From assembly GCA_036939755.1 (NCBI GenBank), contig JALLAZ010000154.1, forward strand, positions 1 to 20,897: a stretch of DNA of 20,897 nucleotides, read 5' to 3'. This DNA comes from Stephanodiscus triporus (taxonomy: Eukaryota; Bacillariophyta; Thalassiosirophyceae; Thalassiosirales; Thalassiosiraceae). The position numbers were made by a program, and so were the translations under genes. Of this stretch, positions 11,220-20,286 are shown one piece after another (the first letter of the stretch is position 1; every line of letters starts with the position of its first letter). Below the pieces are notes generated by a model. The model was not told the origin of the DNA, made no database searches, and saw nothing but the letters and a program-made list of their open reading frames with translations.

Positions 11220-12026
11220 TCAACAGATAACGCCGTCGGCACATCCCTCGTAGGGGTTGATACCCGCGCTGACCTTCTCGTAAAAGTCGATGGTACCGAG
11301 AATCGTCCTGTGATTGAAGATCTCCTGCGCGCACATGCCCGCGGCCCCGATCATCGCGAGTCGGCCGTTCTGCAATTCCCTCGTCTGCATGTCGGCGAAT
11401 TTCTTCGAATCCGTCGGCCTGAGCCCGAGGGGATCGAATCCGAGGTCGCCGGGGTAATACCCGTCCCGGATCGTCCACAGCGTATTGGTCCAGTTCCCGA
11501 AATCGGGCTCGACCCAGCCGATCGTCGCTCGCTTGAGCTCGGCGGCGGCGACGAGTCCCGCGAGGAGAGTGAACGGGAAGGCCGGGACCTGAGCGAGCTG
11601 ATCGTTCGCGGGACCCGTGAGTCCGAACGGTCCCGGGAAATTCTCCCCCACGAGGTATCCGACCGTCGCGAGCATCGCCACGCGGCCGTGCATGACCTCC
11701 GATTCGCGATAGCGCTTGATCTCGTTGAGGGTGATGCCGTACTGGGCGAATCCGAGCGGGTCGAAGTATCCCGTGGGAGCGACGACGCCGGGTAGGCCGT
11801 AGCAGGGACGGGAATCGTCGGGGATCCAGCCGTTGATGGGAACGGTCGCCGGCGTAGTCGACGACGACGACGACGACGACGACGGCTGGGGGATGTCGGC
11901 GGGGACGTCGGCGGCTGCCTCGCTGGAGATGGAGCGGAGGGCGGACGTCCGGGAGCTGTGGGTACCGATCGGGGCGAATGCGGTAGATGCCGCGATGGTC
12001 GTCGAGAGGATGGCAAGCTTCATCAT
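11220..12026 (-). CDS. Fucoxanthin-chlorophyll a/c light-harvesting protein
   Basis: Chloroplast thylakoid antenna protein of the LHC superfamily, 268 residues, single exon. It starts MMKLAILSTTIAASTAFAPI: a signal peptide followed by an ASTA/FAP junction with Phe at +1, the bipartite signal used to reach complex plastids of diatoms. A Ser-rich spacer (49-56) follows. The first LHC helix contains ESEVMHGRVAML, with Glu110, His113 and Arg115 as chlorophyll ligand and ion pair. The middle helix lies at about 150-167. The third helix contains ELQNGRLAMI, with Glu217, Asn220 and Arg222. FDPLG motifs occur at 88-92 and 197-201 before helices one and three. The GWIPDDSRPCYGLPG entry and the GINPYEGC ending are distinctive; I cannot place it firmly in Lhcf, Lhcr, Lhcx or Lhcz. 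It is convergent with importin-11 and divergent from the SnoaL-like gene. Confidence 0.95.
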   Translation of the reverse strand: MMKLAILSTTIAASTAFAPIGTHSSRTSALRSISSEAAADVPADIPQPSSSSSSSSTTPATVPINGWIPDDSRPCYGLPGVVAPTGYFDPLGFAQYGITLNEIKRYRESEVMHGRVAMLATVGYLVGENFPGPFGLTGPANDQLAQVPAFPFTLLAGLVAAAELKRATIGWVEPDFGNWTNTLWTIRDGYYPGDLGFDPLGLRPTDSKKFADMQTRELQNGRLAMIGAAGMCAQEIFNHRTILGTIDFYEKVSAGINPYEGCADGVIC

Positions 12027-12410
12027 CTTTGATGGGTGATGGAGATGAATGTGGGCTTTTACGAAGTTGTAAGATGTTAAGAGGGTAAATTCTCACACCC
12101 CCAAAATGATACATAATGAGTCATTATTTGTTTGGTCATTGACGTGGCGTCGTCTGCGCAATTCAATCCGCCGCTGGCGGTGAGTTAGGTGCGGCGACTA
12201 CGTTGCGTGTTGGTGTCGTGGTGGCTGCATCCGTGAGGAAGAAGAAAAAAAATAAAATAATTTCGCTGAGTCACCACAACAAAGTACCATACCAAGTCAT
12301 ACGTGGGAATACGTAACGTAACACGCGTGCGCCGCCAACAAACGTAGTATCGTTACCCCACGAAACTCGTTTGGTGAGAAGTAATCTCGAATTCACTATC
12401 TCAAGCAAGC
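12027..12410. promoter_or_regulatory. Shared divergent promoter of LHC and SnoaL-like genes
   Basis: 384 bp separate the two start codons. The region holds a 15-bp palindrome-like site ATAATGAGTCATTAT at 12113-12127 (AP-1/bZIP-type TGAGTCA core). It also holds TGACGTGGC at 12140-12148, whose TGACGT core matches the site reported for aureochrome bZIP photoreceptors, and clustered ACGT cores at 12301-12304, 12311-12314 and 12316-12319. The regulatory role is inferred from position and motif; no transcription start is visible. Confidence 0.5.
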
Positions 12411-13154
12411 ATGATGAAAGCATCCCTCCTGGTCATCGCCCTCCTCGCCGTCGGCAACATCGGCGCAGATGCCGCCTTCAGCGCCCCCGCATCGGCGGTC
12501 GCGGGCTCCTCTCCCCCGGCCCTCGCGGTCCTCCTCCCCGGCGAGGTCGACGTCGACGGGGCGTACGCTTCCTCGTCCTTTCCCATCCGTCCGGACCTAC
12601 TCCTGAATCGAGCGCGCGAAATCCTGTCGCCGGAAATCGAGATCGGGACGAAGGACGGCGGGGCGTGTCTGTCGTCCGAATTCGAATTCGTCGCCGCCGT
12701 GGTCGGGCCGATAAATCGGGAGGCGTACCTCGACGCCCTGAATTCGTTCAAGTTGCGCGATTCGTTCGACATAGAGCAGAATTACTTCGGCTTCACGGTC
12801 GATCCGTTGCAGACGAATCGCGTTTGGTTCTTCACGCGGCAGGTCGCAAGGCACGTCGCGCCGTTCATGGGGGCGAATCCCGACAAGACGAAGGACGGCG
12901 GCGTCCTGACCCTGCCGCCCCAGCTGATGCATATGGATTTCGATCCGGACGGACTCGTCAGGGAATTCGGCTTCTACACCGTGGACAGGAGGCAGGGGAA
13001 TACCGGCGGATTGGGAGGGGCGTTCGGGTACTTCTACGGCGTGGGTAGGCCGTTGCCCATACCGGAATGTCGACCCTACAGTCCGTCCTTCAGGTTCAGG
13101 ACGTTGAATTTCATCGGCAAGATCGGCAAGATGCTGTCGAAGAAGACGAAGTGA
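12411..13154 (+). CDS. Plastid-targeted SnoaL/NTF2-like protein
   Basis: Single-exon protein of 247 residues. The N-terminus MMKASLLVIALLAVGNIGAD is a signal peptide, followed by an AAFSAP junction resembling the plastid-import motif, so a chloroplast location is likely. The mature part resembles SnoaL-like NTF2-fold proteins of algae: EFEFVAAVVGPINREAYLDA (about 90-109), the NYFGFTVDPLQTNRVWFFTR strands (124-143), QLMHMDFDPDGLVREFGFYT (171-190) and NTGGLGGAFGYFYGVGRPLP (197-216). The fold holds small hydrophobic ligands or enzymes in other families; no substrate can be given here. It ends in a basic KKTK tail. It diverges from the light-harvesting gene and converges on AP2 alpha. The family call rests on motif memory. 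Confidence 0.8.
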   Translation: MMKASLLVIALLAVGNIGADAAFSAPASAVAGSSPPALAVLLPGEVDVDGAYASSSFPIRPDLLLNRAREILSPEIEIGTKDGGACLSSEFEFVAAVVGPINREAYLDALNSFKLRDSFDIEQNYFGFTVDPLQTNRVWFFTRQVARHVAPFMGANPDKTKDGGVLTLPPQLMHMDFDPDGLVREFGFYTVDRRQGNTGGLGGAFGYFYGVGRPLPIPECRPYSPSFRFRTLNFIGKIGKMLSKKTK

Positions 13155-13341
13155 GGAGTTAGGGAAATTAAATTGCGCGAGCAAGTTTGGGTGGATTAAA
13201 TTCAACGCCAATTTCCGTGGCGCTCCGGTGATTTAAGCAAAAAATAAATGATTATAAAAATAAATATAATATACACACACATCACACATAGGTTGATAGG
13301 AGTAAGAAGCACCAACGCGGCGAGCTTCCATGTCGACTCGT

Positions 13342-16300
13342 TTACGCGACAAGCTTTATGCTCACGAGCGAAACATTCTTGATCGCCTTGGAACACAGCG
13401 GATGCAACGTCCTCGTCGTCACTCGGAAGGCGTTCGCTTTCGGATTCGCCTCTATCCTCACTAAACATCCAACATTGATATTGTTACCATTCATATCCTT
13501 GGCGCCGGTTCGGAACGTCCCCGCGCCAGACACGGTCCAGGGCGTCGGGTCCACGCCTTGACAGCGACCGAACTTCAACCCATCCACGATGACGTTTGCC
13601 ACCCGATCCATGTAGCCCTCGTCTATTCCAGAGGAGGCCGGCGACAGCTTCATCACCTCTTGACACTCGCGCTCCGGGCCCTCGAGACTCTTCCATCTTT
13701 GCATGAAGGCTCCCGGATCGAGATTGACCGGCTCCATGAAGCATGTCACCACGAGCGGCAGACGCAGCGGGTAGTCGTGCTGCTCCCCCTCTTCCGTCCG
13801 AAAAGTTATTCTAATGGACGGAGCATCGACGAATGGCGCGGTTACTTCTACCAAAATCAGCAACTTGGCTTGTGTCTTTATCGCCACGGTACATCCGGTA
13901 GAGTCGGACTCGCCATCGTCCAACAGATCTTGGGTCCCTTGCATCTGCATTCGGAGATGACCCGGTTGATCGACCCTGACCCTGAAGTTTTGGAGAGGCG
14001 AGGAATGCAGGTTTCCGAAAAATACCGATATACGCCCCTGAGCGCCGATGTATTCATGCTTCACCCCCACCTGGAGCAGAGAGTTCTCGAACAGCACCCC
14101 CGATGGAGACGTGCAGAGGTTGGAAAATGCCTTGCGCATGGCAGGGATGAGTTCCTTCGGTATGCCGACCACGACGGGATTTGATTCGCCATTCAGATAT
14201 TTGACATCTGGCGGCTCTTCTCCCATGGCACCCCGTGCTTGCTCTTGAATTGCATTATTATTGGCTGACTCCTCCTCCATATCTCCCTCTTCCTCTTCCT
14301 CCTCAATGGGCTCCATCTCCTCCTCTATCGGCGGGTTGCTCAGCATTTGAACGCCCAGCAAAGCTCTTTGCTGTTCCACTTCACTGGGCGTCGATGCCTT
14401 CGTCACCGCTGCACTATTCTCACCCTCGGTCTCCAGCAGTCTCATCTCGAGCGCACTTCGACGCTTATCCTCAAATGGTGGCATCTCGCGCAACAAATCT
14501 TCAACAGACTCGGGACTGAATGCCTCCCTCATGGTTGAATACTCAACACAACGCTGTTGCACTTCCACATCCGAGCTATTTTTGCTGCGGGCAAATACAG
14601 GCGCCACAAGGGGGCGACATTCTTCATACAAGTTGGCCAGCTTTGCGTAGGTGGTAGTGAGAATCGCCCTGGTCTTCGTGCCCACGATAAACCAATGTTG
14701 ATGGAGGACATGGAATTGCTCTTCCCCGCTCATGCCGGGTCGCTCGGCAATGAGGAAACCGAATTCTCCCAAAACATAAGCTGCAATACGCACGGTTGTT
14801 TCGTGGCATCGATGGGGTGTCACTGCCACAAACAGAGTCGCGGCCGCATAGCTCTGAAGGTCTCCCTGGGGATGATTTGTGACGATCTGCACCACTCGAT
14901 GCCAAATGGAATCACTCACATAGTCTCCACTGATGGATATCAATTTAAGAATCGTATCGACGTACCAGCGCAAGTCCGTTGCATACTTTTCTGCGAGGAT
15001 GGCAATCTTGAGCACCATCTCCTCGCGAATACTCGCGTCTGCCACGACCAAGTGTGCCACCAGCTCATCCACAATGCGATCTGCATTGTCAGTGTCACAG
15101 ATGACGAACAACAGGTCCAATGCCCGCCGTCGGACACTGATGTCAGCATCCTTTAACGACACTAGAACGGTTGCCTGATGCTTCTTCGCTCCCTCCACGC
15201 TCCCCTCAATCTGAGCAAGCTTCGCCATGATCATCAATCCCAAGTAACGGATATTGGGCTCGCGCACGGATATAAACTTCCCGAGTATATTCATCGCCCC
15301 ATCCCTCATTACTACCGGGCACGTTGTTCCCCACGCCACAATTAAATTCACGGCCTCGAACAATATGGCATGGTCGGCATTGGATTTATTGATTGAGTCC
15401 GACACATCCGTTTCCATCAAAATTTTCGTCACAACATTCATGAGTTGATTCACGTGCTCGTTTCCTCCCATCCCGATATCATGTCCCTCCACGGCGTTGG
15501 GGTACAGCTGCAAGAATTTGAGCAGTTTTATTTGTAGCCACGGACTGGGAGTGCGATAATACATGTATTCTCGCGCGCACTCCTTCTTCATGACGAGGAG
15601 GCTCAATACGTGAACGACGTTAGGGATCAAGATTTCGTAAGACGCCGCCTGCTGAGAGGCGAGTCCGTTCAGCAGGCTCATGGCGCTCGTTACTACGCCC
15701 AAATGTTGATCCTGCAGCAGCTGTCCCAAGTGAGGAGCGAACTCCCTCCCCGAAATTAAATCGGAACTCGTCCTAGTCAGGCGCAGCAGGCACAAAGCGG
15801 ATTTCTTCTTCACCTGCTCGGTGGAAGTTTTCGACGTCAGTATGTGCTGGACCTCCATGTGCATGGCCTGAATGAGCTCCAGGCCCGAAATATTCGCCAA
15901 CGAACACAAGGCCAGGCACTGGACTGCGTCATTCTTCGGGGTGCCCTTTTTCTTCTTCCCCGACGGATCGGGAGCCGCGGTCAGATCCCCCTTCATGGTC
16001 TCGACGATGGAACTCATGACGGGATCCGACCCGCGCAGGAGCAGGCTCAGCGCAACGTATCCGACGGTCTTTTCGTTGAATTTCTTGGACCGCACGAGGG
16101 ACAGCACCTCGGCGTGGCCGAAGTCGACCTCGTAGCCCAAGACGTGGATGTACGCGAGCTTCCACACGTACTTCTTGCGCTGATACGACGAGAGGGACGG
16201 ATTGCTACCATCGGCGGCAAGCTTCGAATCGCCGGGGTTGAATTTCTGGCGTATTTTCGCGAGCTCCACCTCGACACGGTTGGACTCCTCCTCCTTGCTT

Positions 16301-16356
16301 TTGGCGTTGCGGAGGTCGGAGATGAAGTTGTTCAGGCCGCGCGCTTGGGTGGACAT
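13342..16356 (-). CDS. AP2A: AP-2 complex subunit alpha (alpha-adaptin)
   Basis: Large subunit of the plasma-membrane clathrin adaptor AP-2, which binds phosphoinositide, dileucine cargo and accessory proteins in endocytosis. 1004 residues in one uninterrupted exon, close to the family length. The N-terminus RGLNNFISDLRNAKSKEEE is diagnostic of alpha. The basic YQRKKYVWKLAYI segment (58-70) matches the phosphoinositide-binding patch, and VDFGHAEV follows. The Armadillo/HEAT trunk runs to about 620, with SPWLQIKLLKFLQLYP (271-286) and EPNIRYLGL. An acidic Glu-rich hinge lies at about 677-698. The appendage follows: beta-sandwich from about 745, then a platform with FMQRWKSL, whose Trp888 matches the peptide-binding Trp of animal alpha-ear. 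The hinge is short and lacks an obvious clathrin box. Neighbours: convergent with the SnoaL-like gene, divergent from the ChaN gene. Confidence 0.96.
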   Translation of the reverse strand: MSTQARGLNNFISDLRNAKSKEEESNRVEVELAKIRQKFNPGDSKLAADGSNPSLSSYQRKKYVWKLAYIHVLGYEVDFGHAEVLSLVRSKKFNEKTVGYVALSLLLRGSDPVMSSIVETMKGDLTAAPDPSGKKKKGTPKNDAVQCLALCSLANISGLELIQAMHMEVQHILTSKTSTEQVKKKSALCLLRLTRTSSDLISGREFAPHLGQLLQDQHLGVVTSAMSLLNGLASQQAASYEILIPNVVHVLSLLVMKKECAREYMYYRTPSPWLQIKLLKFLQLYPNAVEGHDIGMGGNEHVNQLMNVVTKILMETDVSDSINKSNADHAILFEAVNLIVAWGTTCPVVMRDGAMNILGKFISVREPNIRYLGLMIMAKLAQIEGSVEGAKKHQATVLVSLKDADISVRRRALDLLFVICDTDNADRIVDELVAHLVVADASIREEMVLKIAILAEKYATDLRWYVDTILKLISISGDYVSDSIWHRVVQIVTNHPQGDLQSYAAATLFVAVTPHRCHETTVRIAAYVLGEFGFLIAERPGMSGEEQFHVLHQHWFIVGTKTRAILTTTYAKLANLYEECRPLVAPVFARSKNSSDVEVQQRCVEYSTMREAFSPESVEDLLREMPPFEDKRRSALEMRLLETEGENSAAVTKASTPSEVEQQRALLGVQMLSNPPIEEEMEPIEEEEEEGDMEEESANNNAIQEQARGAMGEEPPDVKYLNGESNPVVVGIPKELIPAMRKAFSNLCTSPSGVLFENSLLQVGVKHEYIGAQGRISVFFGNLHSSPLQNFRVRVDQPGHLRMQMQGTQDLLDDGESDSTGCTVAIKTQAKLLILVEVTAPFVDAPSIRITFRTEEGEQHDYPLRLPLVVTCFMEPVNLDPGAFMQRWKSLEGPERECQEVMKLSPASSGIDEGYMDRVANVIVDGLKFGRCQGVDPTPWTVSGAGTFRTGAKDMNGNNINVGCLVRIEANPKANAFRVTTRTLHPLCSKAIKNVSLVSIKLVA

Positions 16357-16807
16357 TTTTTTATCTGACTCCGAGAGAGAGGGGGGTAAAAAATCTTCAG
16401 AAATACGACCCCGATACCGTTCTTTTCAATGATCGCCACAGTTTATTGCCTGGCGGCGATGGCGCTCATGCTATGATGTTGTCTGCTTGCTGATGTTCAA
16501 CGCCGAATTCATTCATGGTTCATGGGCTGTCATTTTTAGTTTAAATTAATTAGTGTATTGTTGAGTTAGAAAATAGAGTGGACTAAATAAATATAATAAA
16601 AAACCCCTTTTTTTACTTAACCCTAAAAACCAGCAACGTCGTCGGTCGAAAACGGCGGCTCTCACTCCACCCTCATCGATTCTGAAGTCTGACTCTTCGG
16701 TACGAGTTCACTTCTCCTCTCTTAACATCATCCGTCTCCGTAGTAAACAACTCTTGGGGACGATAAATTAGATCGTCTTCATTCACTGCATCACACTTGT
16801 GCTGGTC
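16357..16807. promoter_or_regulatory. Divergent promoter region, AP2 alpha / ChaN-like gene
   Basis: 451 bp between the two start codons with no supported gene. The centre (about 16540-16620) is AT-rich; a T run is followed by TTAACCCTAAAAACC, a single telomere-like word only. An upstream exon of the ChaN-like gene could lie here, since its plastid presequence looks incomplete, but no convincing ATG-plus-donor was found. Confidence 0.4.
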
Positions 16808-18188
16808 ATGTATCTCTACAAGGCGTTCTGCTTTTATAACTTAGCGCATTCTTTAAATGCCTGCATGTTCGGCACCACCAATGCAATGTCAATCGAAAGT
16901 GGCAGACGGGAGATGATTGGTCGGACAATGACATCCGCTTTCGGAGGAATGGTGTCGTCTGCAGGTGGTTGGTTATCTTCAGATGCAGCGGAGGCAAATG
17001 CCATCGACAAACCAACCATCGATGATGAATCACCCTTCACATCGTATCAAATATTACCCGATGCATCCTCCAACTTGGCTCCTACTCTTCTACAGATCAC
17101 TCCGTCAGATCTGAATCAGGTATTGGCCATGACCCGCACAAGTAAACATGGTGTCGGCTGCGGGGCTTTGTGGCTAGGAGAACACCACAACTCCGCCAAG
17201 GATCATCAGTAGCAGGCCAACTTTGTGAGAAGTATTCATGGGCTGAGACAAAAGGAACTCGTTGATACGAGTAACGGAAACATGTCCGTGGGTCTCGAGA
17301 TGGTTCAGGTTCAATTCCAGCCAGCTTTGGACGCCTACATCGCAAAGCAAACATCGGCAGATGAGATGAAGTCTCTCGTTCAGTGGGAGAAACGATGGAG
17401 TTGGTCCTTCGAGGGATATCTTCCCGTATTTGAGACCTGTCGAGAACTGAACATTCCTCTGGTGGCGTTGAACGTAGACTCTGAAGATTTGGGTTTAGTC
17501 GAATCAGGAGGTTTCCCCAACCTGCCACGCGCTAGGCTTCAGAAGTACATCATCGATCCTGCCGGCTTTGCACAATTCGCGAGTAATCCATACTACAAAA
17601 CGTATGTTGATTACGTCATCAGTCCGTCTTATGACATGCATAAACAAATGGGAATACTCCGTTCCACCATAACTGGGCAACAATTGGACGAGGACATGCC
17701 ATTTGCGCGGTTTTTTAGTGGAAGGATGCTCTGGGATGAAGGGTGAGATGTTAACTTCGTTATCAAACTTTTTTTTTGCTCAAAGTTCTCATTTAATAGT
17801 CATACGCTCGTCGCAAAGCATGGCCAGCAACGCATACAAATGGACTAGGGCGAATCGGGGTCTAATGATTGGATTGGTCGGGGCAGACCACATCAAGTTC
17901 AAGGCAGGCATTACTGGACGGTATCAACGTATGGCGGCAGATGAGAAACTGGACTGTATCTCCGTGATTCTGAACCCGTCATTGATTGACACAAGACCCA
18001 GTGGCTCAGTTAGCATGAAAAGCAATACAGCTGCGTCTGCATCTGGAGCGGATGGGCTTACATTGCAGCTTCGATATCTGAAGCGTGGTGTCGATGTGGA
18101 ATCTCTCGAAAGCAGTGAGAGTAGCAGTACAGGTGGCGTTCTTGCGTTAGCGGACTATATAGTCATATCATCTACATCGATCATTTAG
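16808..18188 (+). CDS. ChaN/DUF399-like protein with an in-frame TAG
   Basis: Related to the ChaN family (DUF399), heme-binding or iron-linked proteins in bacteria with plastid relatives in algae. Exons 16808-17742 and 17819-18188 are joined in frame across a 76-nt GT-AG intron (DEG|G-MASNAYKW), giving 434 codons. Codon 135, at 17210-17212, is TAG inside the conserved block LWLGEHHNSAKDHQ-stop-QANFVRSIHGLR, where I recall a Leu; one base change from TTG would explain it. Other family features are intact: EMVQVQFQPALDAYIA, WEKRWSWSFEGYLPVF, NVDSEDLGLVESGGFP, SPSYDMHKQMGILR and LVGADHIKFKAGITGRY. Residues about 31-65 (SGRREMIGRTMTSAFGG to AEANA) look like a twin-arginine thylakoid-lumen signal. 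The start could instead be the Met at 16865 or 16886. The TAG may be a pseudogene mutation, a sequencing error or a readthrough site. Confidence 0.8.
17743..17818 (+). other. Intron of the ChaN-like gene
   Basis: GTGAGA donor at 17743, a T-rich tract at about 17769-17778, and a CAAAG acceptor at 17814-17818. Removing it joins LWDEG to MASNAYKWTRANRG in frame, as expected for the family; read through, the frame stops at once (GGG TGA). Confidence 0.85.
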
Positions 18189-18352
18189 TTCAAGTTAGGT
18201 TCATGTATTCTTTCTTTCGATATGCCATTCTACACGCCTTTGATGTGAGGAATATTTGTGACTTGACATATTTTTTTTCATTATGCCAGATCACGCACCC
18301 GCACAACCAGCTTAGATGGTAGTTGTTTCCGAAAGCTACGGTGTTGAGATTC

Positions 18353-19949
18353 TCAATCATAACATCCCTCAGGGGGGCAGTCGGGCCCACAAGGACTATC
18401 ATCCATCATCATAGGTGTCTCCCAGTCATGAACGCCATTATCTCTCCGATATGCTCCCATACCGCAATTCCCTGGCTTGGCATACCTACAAACTTGGGCT
18501 CGACACATGTGAGTCTTTCCGTTTACCTCGTAACTCGTAGTGGCTTCCGCGCAACCAACATAAGTGGTCGCGCGCCAAATAACATTCGTCAAGTGCCCAT
18601 TTCTCGCCCAAGGCAATCCTATCTCGCGTTCTACAAAGCGACCCACGATTTCGTCGGGACCTTACGTCACCATTATATTTTGTTAATTAATAGCAACATA
18701 TAGCAAGCATCATGAAAATATAAAAGACTTACTGTACAATTGACCCCAAGAAGAAGGAAGGCCTTTGTTCCTTGCAAGATTTTCTCCGTATGGGTTGTTT
18801 GGATCATGCTCGGGTGTACTAATTTGACAGGTACCAAGGAGCTTTTCAGCGTACACCATGGAGCTGTCCTTCAAACCTAGAGATAGGAGAAAGAGGGGTG
18901 AGCAGAAGTGACCGAAAAAAATGCGAATAAATAATGATGACGGTTCACCTTTGCTCCATTTCAGAGGAACGTATGCCTTATTGTAATTGGAATGCCATTG
19001 AATTCTCCTCTTATTGTGTGCTATCAGATATGCTTTATCACGATCCGTCATTGTAGACTCTGTTCGTCCCACGTCTTGAAAAGAGATTTGGAACGATGAG
19101 CAGATTAATGCAGAAACTAGTTTGGCATGTTTGAATAACTTCAATGATGTTTATACTCACCTATCACATGGCGCTTACTGCCTAAGAATTTACCGCCTCT
19201 CACAGCACTTCTCCAACTTCCGTCCTCTTTCTGAACGTCGATATCATAGTACCCCTGTCCTGAACTGCAGCACATGCCATCGCGAAAGACATCTTTTGAC
19301 GGCATATATATCAAGACGGATGTAAATTAGCAGCCGCAATACAAACACATTACACAGGCGTTCACTGTCATAAAGTCATACCTTGGATAGTAAACTCGTA
19401 CATTCCAATACCAAGACAGACAGCGCCTGAGTATGTTGTCGACGATAAATAATTATTTCCGTCTTCAGGCCCAGAATATCTTGGTTCTGATTCACTCCTT
19501 TTGCGGAGCTCCCAAGACGTTTCTTGGCCTTCTTGATCAGTCTTTATGGCTATGTTGGTTTTGCAGAATCGGACGAGTTTAGCAAAGAGAAAAAGACCGT
19601 AAACATACTACCGTACGAATATGGCACTCTCACTTATTAAAACCGCTCGCTGATAGTTGAAACATGACATCCTCAATGCGGCTGAGGATATCTCGGGAGA
19701 AAGAGGATCGGTCGCCAATTGTCGGCTATAAGCTGACGCATGTGACGATGATTGATCCCAGGCCTGTGTTTCTTCTTGATCATAGGTTTTCCTTTCGAGT
19801 CCATTTCGATGACTGCTCTCGTCATCATAAATCACCTCAAGTGGATCATTTACTTCCAAGCTCCCATCAGCCAGCGACCTGAGACCACCTCGGACGCAAA
19901 CGATGATACAAGCCAGTTCTAGACTAGTAAGGAGGAAAGACAACTTCAT
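18353..19949 (-). CDS. Secreted CAP/SCP-superfamily protein, six exons
   Basis: Reverse-strand gene with exons 19949-19634, 19549-19382, 19292-19161, 19074-18949, 18876-18733 and 18660-18353, giving 397 residues. Introns are 72-89 nt, all GT-AG and all phase 1. The N-terminus MKLSFLLTSLELACIIVCVR is a signal peptide. Residues about 100-206 form a module with RAVLITIKTDQEGQETSWEL, a Cys, YEFTIQDVFRDGMCCSSGQG and YYDI, similar to a Cys-containing ETSWEL/GDG-CC module I recall from diatom secreted proteins. The CAP domain follows (about 215-375): AYLIAHNKRR, NPYGENLA, NGHLTNVIWRATTYVGCAEA and MCRAQVCRYAKPGNCGM, with the conserved His and Glu positions present. The tail is Cys/Pro-rich (CGPDCPPEGCYD). 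CAP proteins are extracellular (PR-1, CRISP, SCP), often sterol- or metal-binding; no role can be assigned here. An earlier in-frame ATG at 20045 is possible. Confidence 0.85.
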
Positions 19950-20286
19950 TTCAGGAATATCCAAGATTATGGGGAGATTGTGGAGATTTTCCTCGGGGAA
20001 AGACCGAGCTTGTCCGGCGGCTGCTGCTACTACTACCACTACCATCAAGGCTCGGCGGCAAAATTTGTTCAAATTCAAGTTTATGTATCTGTACTGCGAC
20101 ACACGTGCGTTGGGTCAAAACGAAAGAGTAAAAAATGGTTGACATATTTTTGAGCGTTTCGATATGGAGTTCCTACGATAAAATCGAGTCAAATTTTTGA
20201 GTCGTAGGTACTTAACTGAAACGTCAATTTAGTATTCGATACCCCTACATAATTGTCCCTACTCTACATAGTCATTCTACTTTAGG
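19950..20286. promoter_or_regulatory. 5' flank of the CAP gene with an imperfect inverted repeat
   Basis: This lies upstream of the reverse-strand CAP gene. The segment 20155-20179 (CGTTTC...TCCTACGAT) and the segment 20200-20223 (AGTCGTAGG...GAAACG) are imperfect reverse complements, matching best at their outer six and inner seven bases. The frame 19950-20102 is open in phase with the CAP gene but starts before the better signal peptide, so I treat it as leader. Confidence 0.4.

Noticed and set aside
11310..12114. Large overlapping ORFs in other frames of the light-harvesting gene
   Set aside because: Arg/Pro-rich shadow frames of a GC-rich gene whose real frame has unmistakable LHC helices.
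12371..13211. Alternative ORFs over the SnoaL-like gene on both strands
   Set aside because: Arg/Gly-rich or shadow composition; only the 12411 frame has a signal peptide and family motifs.
13558..15156. Forward ORFs across the AP2 alpha gene
   Set aside because: Antisense shadows of a continuous, clearly homologous reverse-strand exon.
16612..16636. Telomere-like TTAACCCTAAAA word
   Set aside because: A single occurrence with no tandem array, so chance is the simplest explanation.
17195..17218. Splice acceptor (CATCAG/TAGCAG) as a way to remove the in-frame TAG
   Set aside because: Any donor far enough upstream would delete the conserved LGEHHNSAKDH block, and there is no room for an intron between that block and the acceptor.
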